19,251 nucleotides of DNA from Actinomycetota bacterium (GTDB lineage Bacteria > Actinomycetota > Acidimicrobiia > Acidimicrobiales > CADCSY01), in contig JACOTK010000163.1 in the NCBI GenBank assembly GCA_016178435.1, forward strand, positions 1 through 19,251. The letters run 5' to 3'. Made by a program: the position numbers and the translations under genes. This document shows positions 15,001 through 19,251 of this stretch, piece by piece. The notes under the pieces are model-generated. The model did no database searches. It saw nothing but the letters and a program-made list of their open reading frames with translations, and had not been told where the DNA came from. Position 1 is the first letter of the stretch. Every line of letters starts with the position of its first letter.

Positions 15001-15398
15001 CGGGCGGTCTGGTCGTGGCTCGTCGGCTGGCCGATCTCGGCTTCACCATCGCGGCAACGGCAGGCACCGCCGCCCACCTCGAGGCCAACGGTGTCGCGGT
15101 GGACACGGTGGTCGGCAAGCTCACCGATGGTGACACAACCCTGCCGACGGCCGTGGAGCTCCTGGCGACGACCAAGGTGAACCTGGTCATCAACACCCCT
15201 CGGGGAAGCGGTCCGCGTTCGGACGGGCACGACATTCGCTCGGCAGCGGGCCTCTATCGCGTGCCGTGCCTGACGACGGTGGCTGCCGGGCTGGCGGCCG
15301 CGCAGGGCATCGCCGACTGGGCCGAGCACGGGCTCGATGTTCGCACCCTGCAGGAGCACCACCAGGCCGGCCGGGGCGAGCAGCTCGAGCTGTCATGA
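12075..15398 (+). CDS. carB: Carbamoyl phosphate synthetase large subunit
   Basis: CarB makes carbamoyl phosphate from bicarbonate, ammonia and two ATP, feeding both pyrimidine and arginine synthesis. The 1107-residue protein has the full layout: a first ATP-grasp half (from LLIGSGPIVIGQACEFDYSG), an oligomerisation region (about 400-550), a second ATP-grasp half beginning near LILGSGPNRIGQGIEFDYCC, and a C-terminal MGS-like allosteric domain (about 955-1090, including ATAGTAAHLEANGV and NTPRG). MNPRVSRSSALASKATGFP and ANPRASRTVPFVAKATGVP are the paired metal-binding motifs. AAAGG at 12064-12068 serves ATG 12075 with six-base spacing. No truncation or frameshift is seen. Confidence 0.98.
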   Translation: MPRRDDIHTILLIGSGPIVIGQACEFDYSGTQACRVLRDEGYRVVLANSNPATIMTDPDFADRTYIEPLDIEVLTAIIERERPDAVLATLGGQTALNLAMELVEGGVLDRFGVELIGADATAIATAEDRSLFKAAMQEIGLGVPASAVAHDLAGAMDAIRQVGLPAIVRPAYILGGKGTGIAATEEEFRHLATVGLDASPISEILIERSIAGWKEYELEVMRDRADNCVVICSIENLDPMGVHTGDSITVAPAQTLSDVEYQLMRDAAFACIRRVGVETGGSNVQFALNPEDGTMVVIEMNPRVSRSSALASKATGFPIAKIAARLAVGYTLDEIPNDITAKTPACFEPSIDYVVTKIPRWAFEKFPGTPSVLGTQMQSVGEAMAIGRTFPESLQKGLRSLELGRLGLNCDPAEVALEDLDDDELVRRAAVGTPDRPFQLEAALRRGISIERLYAATRVDPWFLDQLSIIVEEREHAAALGFEAMTARDWRRVKRVGFSDAQLAWLWSSQERRLHAGDVRARRVSMGVAPVFKTVDTCAGEFEADTPYHYATFEDTDEVIATDRRKVLILGSGPNRIGQGIEFDYCCVHASFALRDAGYETVMINCNPETVSTDYDTSDRLYFEPLTEEDVLNVIEAESRSGELLGVIVALGGQTPLKLAGLLPEHLVLGTSAASIDLAEDREHWSSLCARLEIPQPAGGTAVAIDEALAITARIGYPALVRPSYVLGGRAMTIVYDDDHLRRAMDELSGFGSLGREGGLSAERPVLVDRFLEDATEVDVDAVRDATGEVLIGGVMEHVEEAGVHSGDSACAIPPPTLSAAAVSVIEGYVGAIAEALEVVGLINVQFAVREGQVFVIEANPRASRTVPFVAKATGVPLVKVAARVMLGATLAELRVEGLLRPPITAGHVAVKEAVLPFSRFPDADTVLGPEMRSTGEVMGIDRTFGLAFAKCQMAAGDRLPVSGSIFLSLADRDKPGGLVVARRLADLGFTIAATAGTAAHLEANGVAVDTVVGKLTDGDTTLPTAVELLATTKVNLVINTPRGSGPRSDGHDIRSAAGLYRVPCLTTVAAGLAAAQGIADWAEHGLDVRTLQEHHQAGRGEQLELS

Positions 15399-16348
15399 CC
15401 AGGGGTCCGGACGTCGATCTCACCACCTCCGTCGGCTCGCTCTCGTTTGTCAACCCGGTCATGACCGCTTCGGGAACCGCAGGCCACGGTGTCGAGTTGG
15501 CGCCCTGGCTCGACCTCTCGTCGCTGGGGGCGGTGGTGGTGAAGTCGCTGCGGGTCGAGCCATGGTCGGGCAATCCCGCCCCGCGGGTGCACGAGACCCC
15601 GGCGGGCATGCTCAACAGCGTCGGGCTTCAGGGTCCCGGCATCGAGGCATGGATGTGTGACAGCCTTCCCGCCCTGGTGGCGAGCGGCGCAAGGGTGGTG
15701 GTGAGCATCTGGGGCTCGACCGTCGACGACTACGCAAGGGCGGCGGCTCTCCTGGCCGAGGCGCCCCCGGCGGTCGTTGCCGTGGAGGTGAATGTGAGCT
15801 GTCCGAACGTCGAGGACCGACGGCGCATGTTCGCCCACTCCTCGATGGCCACCGAGGAGGCGCTGTCGGCGACGGCGTCGTGTCGGCGGCCCCGTTGGGC
15901 GAAGCTGAGTCCCAACGTCGGCGATCTGGTTCCGATCGCCGAGGCGGCCCAACGGGGAGGCGCCGAGGCCGTCACCCTCATCAATACCGTCATGGCCATG
16001 GCGATCGACCCGGGGACGCGCCGCTACCGACTCGGTTCGGCCGGCGCCGGCGGCGGCCTGTCCGGGCCGGCCATCCGTCCCGTCGCCGTGCGTGCCGTCC
16101 ACGATGTGCATGCCGCTCTGCCCGGCCTGCCGATCATCGGGGTGGGTGGCGTCGCGTCGGGTGATGATGCGGTGGAGCTCCTGTTGGCCGGGGCATCGGC
16201 GATCCAGGTGGGCACCGCGACCTTTGCCGATCCGCGGGCATGCCGGCGGGTCATCGAGGGCATCGAGACCTGGTGTCGACGTCATGGGGTGGCCGGCGTG
16301 AAGGAGCTCATCGGGGCCGTGCACCGAGATCGGGGAGAACGGCCATGA
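15395..16348 (+). CDS. pyrD: Dihydroorotate dehydrogenase, class 1B catalytic subunit
   Basis: PyrD oxidises dihydroorotate to orotate with FMN. The 317-residue protein has the class 1 active-site cysteine at residue 136 (NVSCPNV) rather than the serine of class 2 enzymes, TLINTVMAMAIDP, GGLSGPAIRPVAVR and the FMN phosphate site IGVGGVASGDDA. These resemble class 1B, soluble enzymes that normally pair with the iron-sulfur flavoprotein PyrK to reduce NAD+. No pyrK lies between carB and this gene or elsewhere in the window. ATG 15395 overlaps the carB stop as ATGA. An open frame reaches back to 15266, but that part has no family similarity. Confidence 0.94.
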   Translation: MTRGPDVDLTTSVGSLSFVNPVMTASGTAGHGVELAPWLDLSSLGAVVVKSLRVEPWSGNPAPRVHETPAGMLNSVGLQGPGIEAWMCDSLPALVASGARVVVSIWGSTVDDYARAAALLAEAPPAVVAVEVNVSCPNVEDRRRMFAHSSMATEEALSATASCRRPRWAKLSPNVGDLVPIAEAAQRGGAEAVTLINTVMAMAIDPGTRRYRLGSAGAGGGLSGPAIRPVAVRAVHDVHAALPGLPIIGVGGVASGDDAVELLLAGASAIQVGTATFADPRACRRVIEGIETWCRRHGVAGVKELIGAVHRDRGERP

Positions 16349-17121
16349 CGAGGGGTCTCGGGGAGCCTGGATTGGGGATGGACGAAGCCGCCGTCCTGCG
16401 ATCGATGCTCGCCCTCGCCCTTGACATGGACGACCTGGTGGTCGCCGAGCGTCTTGCCCGACGGCTCCAACCGTTCTTCTCGGTGGCGAAGGTCGGCCTC
16501 GAGCTCTTCACCGCCGTCGGCCCCGATGCTGTGGCAGGCTTTCGAGACCTGGGTTACGACGTGTTCCTGGATCTGAAGCTCCACGACATTCCCACCACGG
16601 TGGCAAAGGCGGCAACGGTCGCGGGCTCGCTCGGCGCTCGCTTCCTCACCATGCACGCCGCAGGTGGCGTGGTGATGCTGCGCGCCGGCGTCGAGGGGTT
16701 TCATGCCGGTGCCGACCGGGCAGGCCTGCCGACACCGGATGCGCTCGGCGTGACCGTGCTCACGAGCGAGGCCGACGTGACGACGGAGTTGCTGAACGAA
16801 CGCGTGGACATGGTGCTCGACGCGGGCTGTGACGGTCTGGTCTGTGCCGGCGCCGATCTCGTGGAGGTGCGCCTCCGGGCCCCGGACCAGGTGCTCGTGG
16901 TTCCGGGCACCCGCCTGCCGGGAGGCGAGACCCACGATCAGGCACGTCCCACGACTCCCCTCGATGCACTGACCGCGGGTGCCGACGTCCTGGTGATCGG
17001 ACGGATGGTGACCCACGCTCCGGACCCCATGAAGGCGGCGGAGGTCCTCGTGGCGCACCTCGGGGGAGCGCTCACGGGAGAGCGTCCGGCGGTCGCCCGC
17101 GAGCAGGATCGGTCGCGCTAG
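16345..17121 (+). CDS. pyrF: Orotidine 5'-phosphate decarboxylase
   Basis: This enzyme decarboxylates OMP to UMP, the final step of the pathway. The 258-residue protein has the catalytic DxKxxD motif as Asp76-Lys78-Asp81 in FLDLKLHDIPTTV, the LALDMDD opening strand, the TMHAAGG strand and the phosphate-binding end DVLVIGRMVTHAPDP. The VPGTRLP loop replaces the more usual TPGIRP but keeps its position. ATG 16345 overlaps pyrD as ATGA and is preceded by GGGGAGA at 16332-16338. About 15 polar residues extend the C terminus. The TAG stop at 17119-17121 coincides with a putative -10 element for mihF. Confidence 0.96.
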   Translation: MTRGLGEPGLGMDEAAVLRSMLALALDMDDLVVAERLARRLQPFFSVAKVGLELFTAVGPDAVAGFRDLGYDVFLDLKLHDIPTTVAKAATVAGSLGARFLTMHAAGGVVMLRAGVEGFHAGADRAGLPTPDALGVTVLTSEADVTTELLNERVDMVLDAGCDGLVCAGADLVEVRLRAPDQVLVVPGTRLPGGETHDQARPTTPLDALTAGADVLVIGRMVTHAPDPMKAAEVLVAHLGGALTGERPAVAREQDRSR

Positions 17122-17124
17122 GGT
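17119..17124 (+). promoter_or_regulatory. Candidate -10 element for a leaderless mihF transcript
   Basis: TAGGGT fits TANNNT and ends seven bases before ATG 17132. It shares its TAG with the pyrF stop codon. An AAGGG just one base from the ATG is too close for a normal ribosome binding site, which favours a leaderless start. Confidence 0.4.
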
Positions 17125-17131
17125 CAAGGGC

Positions 17132-17452
17132 ATGTCGCTACCTCCGAGTCTTTCTTCCGAACAGCGTCAGGCTGCCCTGCAAAAGGCCACCGAGGTGCGT
17201 CGGCGGCGCGCCGAGATGAAGAACAGGCTGAAGATGGGCTCCATCACGTTCGCGGAGCTGTGCGCAGAGGCCTCTGCCGATTCGGGTCTCGGCAAGATGA
17301 AGGTTCTCACCGTGCTCGAGTCGCTTCCCGGCCTGGGCAAGGTCAAGGCCCGGCGCCTGATGGAGGAGTTGGGCATCAGTGAGACCCGTCGCCTCCAGGG
17401 CTTGGGTGAGAACCAGCACAAGAAGCTCCTCGAGAAGCTCTCCGGCTCCTGA
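17132..17452 (+). CDS. mihF: Actinobacterial integration host factor (mIHF)
   Basis: This small basic nucleoid-associated protein binds DNA without sequence homology to HU/IHF of Proteobacteria. The 106-residue chain has an Arg/Lys-rich N-terminal helix (EVRRRRAEMKNRLKMG), then SITFAELCAEA and the helix-two-turn-helix/helix-hairpin-helix segment LESLPGLGKVKARRLMEELGI. The position directly upstream of gmk and rpoZ matches mycobacterial and streptomycete genomes. The protein is essential or pleiotropic where tested in those groups. A ten-base gap separates it from pyrF, so it may be expressed both by readthrough and from its own leaderless promoter. Its stop overlaps the gmk CTG start. Confidence 0.95.
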   Translation: MSLPPSLSSEQRQAALQKATEVRRRRAEMKNRLKMGSITFAELCAEASADSGLGKMKVLTVLESLPGLGKVKARRLMEELGISETRRLQGLGENQHKKLLEKLSGS

Positions 17453-17985
17453 TCGTCGTACTCTGCGGCCCAGGCGGGGTCGGGAAGGGCACGATCGTCC
17501 AGCGCCTTCTCGCCACCGACGAACTGCTCTGGCTGAGCCGTTCCTGGACCACTCGAGCGAGGCGTGAGGGCGAGTCCCCGGACGCCTACGTCTTCGTCGA
17601 TCGTGCTCGTTTCGAGTCCCGCGTGGAGGCCGGCGGCTTCCTGGAATGGGCGTCGTTCCTGGGCAACCTCTACGGCACGCCGCGGCCGGATCCCCCTCCG
17701 GGACACGACGTGCTCCTGGAGATCGAGGTTCAGGGCGCCCGTCAGGTCCGAGAGCTCGACCCCGACGCGCTGGTCATCTTTGTCGCCCCACCCTCGGTCG
17801 AGGAACAGGAGCGACGACTACGGGGTCGTGGTGAGTCGGAGGAGGTCGTGGCCCGTCGGGTCGCCAAGGCTGCCGAGGAGGCGGAGGCCGCCGCCGCGCT
17901 CGGTGCGATCATGGTGGTGAACGACGATCTCGAACGAGCCGTGGGCGAGATCCGCGCCATGATCGAGGCACGTCGGCGGTCCTGA
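17449..17985 (+). CDS. gmk: Guanylate kinase with a probable CTG start
   Basis: Guanylate kinase phosphorylates GMP to GDP. The frame contains the P-loop CGPGGVGKGT (residues 6-15), the GMP-binding SRSWTTRARREGE and YVFVDRARF segments, GGFLEWASFLGNLYGTP, LLEIEVQGARQVRE and IFVAPPS. No ATG, GTG or TTG exists in this frame between the upstream stop at 17407 and the P-loop. CTG 17449 falls exactly where the initiator Met is expected (M-IVVLCGPGG) and overlaps the mihF stop as CTGA, in the same style as the ATGA, GTGA and TTGA junctions elsewhere here. The first conventional start, GTG 17623, would delete the ATP site. The product would have 178 residues, slightly short for the family. A sequencing error at the first base is the alternative. 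Confidence 0.9.
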   Translation: MIVVLCGPGGVGKGTIVQRLLATDELLWLSRSWTTRARREGESPDAYVFVDRARFESRVEAGGFLEWASFLGNLYGTPRPDPPPGHDVLLEIEVQGARQVRELDPDALVIFVAPPSVEEQERRLRGRGESEEVVARRVAKAAEEAEAAAALGAIMVVNDDLERAVGEIRAMIEARRRS

Positions 17986-18006
17986 GGTGTCCGGATCTGC
18001 AGCTCT

Positions 18007-18064
18007 GATCCCCTCGGGTCGGGATCGGTCGGTCCGATTTCGCTCGCACCCGGCCGGTCCGACC
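18007..18064 (+). other. Intergenic hairpins between gmk and rpoZ
   Basis: Two potential stems lie in the 124-base gap. GATCCC (18007-18012) pairs with GGGATC (18021-18026). GGTCGGTCCG (18027-18036) pairs with CGGTCCGACC (18055-18064) with a single mismatch across an 18-base loop. No T run follows either. They could be a weak terminator for the pyr/mihF/gmk transcript or a processing site. Confidence 0.35.
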
Positions 18065-18097
18065 CGGAGCGGGAACCGTTGCCCGCCTTGACCCTGA

Positions 18098-18103
18098 TAG
18101 GCT
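18098..18103 (+). promoter_or_regulatory. Candidate -10 element for a leaderless rpoZ transcript
   Basis: TAGGCT fits TANNNT and ends six bases before ATG 18110, allowing transcription to begin at the start codon. No ribosome binding site is visible before ATG 18110. The preceding 124-base gap is consistent with a separate promoter. Confidence 0.45.
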
Positions 18104-18109
18104 GTGACG

Positions 18110-18439
18110 ATGCCGTGGCAAGAAGACACCATGATGAACCCGCCCATCGAGACCCTTCTCGAGCTGGCCGGCTCGAAGTTCATGCTCGTCACGCTTGCGG
18201 CGACCCGTGCCCGTGAGGTGAACGCCTACTTCAACCATCTCGGTGACGGCCTGGGTTCGTTGATCCCACCCCAGGTGATCTCGACGGCCGCAAAGCCGTT
18301 GTCGATCGCCTTCGAGGAGATCGCCGCACACAAGATCACCTTCGAGCTCACCCAGGACGAGGAACCGGAAGATGCAGCCGAGGTCGTTGCAGCCGAGGTC
18401 GGCGAGGACACCGCCGACGACGAGACCATCTCCGAGTAA
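18110..18439 (+). CDS. rpoZ: RNA polymerase omega subunit
   Basis: Omega assists assembly of the beta' subunit into RNA polymerase. The 109-residue protein contains the conserved NPPIETLLELAGSKFMLVTLAATRAREVN segment (about residues 8-36) and KPLSIAFEEIAAHKITFE, followed by an acidic tail of about 25 residues rich in Asp and Glu. ATG 18110 is favoured over GTG 18104 because of the -10 spacing; the later ATG 18131 and 18134 would be nearer the family core. The gene order mihF-gmk-rpoZ-coaBC is typical of Actinomycetota. TAA at 18437-18439 lies four bases before coaBC. Confidence 0.95.
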   Translation: MPWQEDTMMNPPIETLLELAGSKFMLVTLAATRAREVNAYFNHLGDGLGSLIPPQVISTAAKPLSIAFEEIAAHKITFELTQDEEPEDAAEVVAAEVGEDTADDETISE

Positions 18440-18443
18440 ACCC

Positions 18444-19251
18444 ATGTTGGCCGGCCGCCGTGTCGTTCTCGGCGTTTCGGGCGGCATCGCTGCTTACAAG
18501 TCGGTCGAGCTGTGCCGCCGACTGGTTGACGCCGGTGCCTTCGTCAGCCCCGTGCTGACGCCCGATTCGCTGCATTTCGTCACGCAGGCGACCTTTTCCG
18601 CCCTGGCTTCCGAGCCGGCGCGTGTCACCCTGTGGGACAGCCCCGAGCCCAGTCCGCACACGCACCTGGGCCAGTCGGCAGACCTCATCGTCGTGGCGCC
18701 TGCGACTGCTCGCGTGCTGGGCGCCTATGCCATGGGCATCTCCGACGACCTCCTGGTGGCGACGTTGCTGGCGACCCGGGCGCCGGTGGTGGTTTGTCCG
18801 GCCATGCACACCGAGATGTGGGAGCAGCCGGCGGTGCAGGCCAACGTCGCGCTGTTGCGCGGGCGCGGCGTGCGGGTGATCGATCCGGTCGCCGGTCATC
18901 TTGCGGGCGGTGATGTGGGCATGGGTCGACTGGCCGAGATCGCCGACATCGTGAGCGTCTGCGACGACGTCTTGGCCGCCGTCGTCGGACCACAGGACCT
19001 TGCCGGGCTGTCGGTTCTGGTCAGTGCGGGCGGCACCCGCGAGGCGATCGATCCCGTCCGGTTCATGGGGAACCGTTCGGCGGGCAAGCAGGGCCATGCC
19101 CTCGCCGACGAGGCTGCCCGGCGAGGGGCGTCGGTGGTGCTCGGGACAACCGCGTCGTTGCCGGTCGCAAGCGGGGTGGAGGTCGTCCGCGTCGAGTCGG
19201 CAGCCGAGATGGAGGACGCAATGCTCGCCCGGGGGCCCGCTGCGGACGTCA
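18444..19251 (+). CDS. coaBC: CoaBC phosphopantothenoylcysteine synthetase/decarboxylase, 3' partial
   Basis: CoaBC joins 4'-phosphopantothenate to cysteine (CoaB) and decarboxylates the product (CoaC, FMN-dependent) in coenzyme A synthesis. The visible 269 residues cover all of CoaC and the start of CoaB. The FMN-binding VLGVSGGIAAYKSVEL opens the protein, His74 (THLGQSADL) is the catalytic histidine matching His75 of E. coli, VAPATARVLGAYAMGISDDLL and PAMHTEMW (where E. coli has PAMN) follow. The clamp reads LAGGDVGMGR, with Gly where E. coli has Cys158. CoaB begins near LVSAGGTREAIDPVRFMGNRSAGKQG. The frame runs open off the window end. ATG 18444 has no obvious ribosome binding site and likely depends on coupling to rpoZ. 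Confidence 0.95.
   Translation, partial: MLAGRRVVLGVSGGIAAYKSVELCRRLVDAGAFVSPVLTPDSLHFVTQATFSALASEPARVTLWDSPEPSPHTHLGQSADLIVVAPATARVLGAYAMGISDDLLVATLLATRAPVVVCPAMHTEMWEQPAVQANVALLRGRGVRVIDPVAGHLAGGDVGMGRLAEIADIVSVCDDVLAAVVGPQDLAGLSVLVSAGGTREAIDPVRFMGNRSAGKQGHALADEAARRGASVVLGTTASLPVASGVEVVRVESAAEMEDAMLARGPAADV

Noticed and set aside
15266..15394. Upstream extension of pyrD inside the carB 3' end
   Set aside because: The PyrD family N terminus starts at ATG 15395, which forms the usual ATGA overlap; the extension is Arg/Gly-rich other-frame sequence.
17623..17985. GTG 17623 as the gmk start
   Set aside because: It would remove the P-loop and GMP-binding region that are clearly readable upstream in the same frame.

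Overview
The window is a GC-rich bacterial chromosomal segment with every supportable gene on the + strand. The gene content points to Actinomycetota: an actinobacterial integration host factor (mIHF) lies beside gmk, rpoZ and coaBC, and an aroC-aroK-aroB-aroQ-pepP-efp-nusB-pyr block precedes it. The adjoining type IV pilus-like genes and the absence of pyrK would suit a deep-branching class such as Acidimicrobiia. That class assignment is inference; the phylum assignment is firm. I recognise no tRNA, rRNA, insertion sequence, prophage or CRISPR array. No gene-free stretch exceeds 300 bases; the longest gaps are 153 bases before pyrR, which hold a regulatory leader, and 124 bases before rpoZ.

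Layout. (1) 3-2714: three surface or pilus genes. They are a fibronectin type III protein cut by the window start, a prepilin-like protein with a long leader, and a PilX-like protein carrying acidic calcium-binding-type repeats. (2) 2783-8052: aroC, aroK, aroB, aroQ, pepP, efp and nusB form one tightly packed operon in which nearly every junction is a four-base start/stop overlap (ATGA or GTGA). Its products cover dehydroquinate synthase, dehydroquinase, shikimate kinase and chorismate synthase, then an Xaa-Pro peptidase, elongation factor P and NusB. (3) 8098-17121: pyrR, pyrB, pyrC, carA, carB, pyrD and pyrF encode UMP synthesis except pyrE and the PyrK electron-transfer subunit. (4) 17132-19251: mihF, gmk, rpoZ and the 5' part of coaBC.

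The two most informative observations are regulatory or translational. Upstream of pyrR lies what reads as a complete PyrR attenuator: a perfect match to the PyrR-binding RNA signature, a nine-base-pair antiterminator pairing, and a terminator hairpin with a short T run that ends one base before a GTG start at the homology-supported position. Second, gmk has no ATG, GTG or TTG upstream of its P-loop. Its reading frame begins sensibly only at a CTG that overlaps the mihF stop as CTGA, exactly where the initiator Met is expected. Other points of note are a six-unit 15-base repeat encoding an HGEPP tail on chorismate synthase at the aroC/aroK junction, and a recurring TAGNNT element placed 6-7 bases before the start codons of aroC, mihF and rpoZ, as expected for leaderless actinobacterial transcripts.
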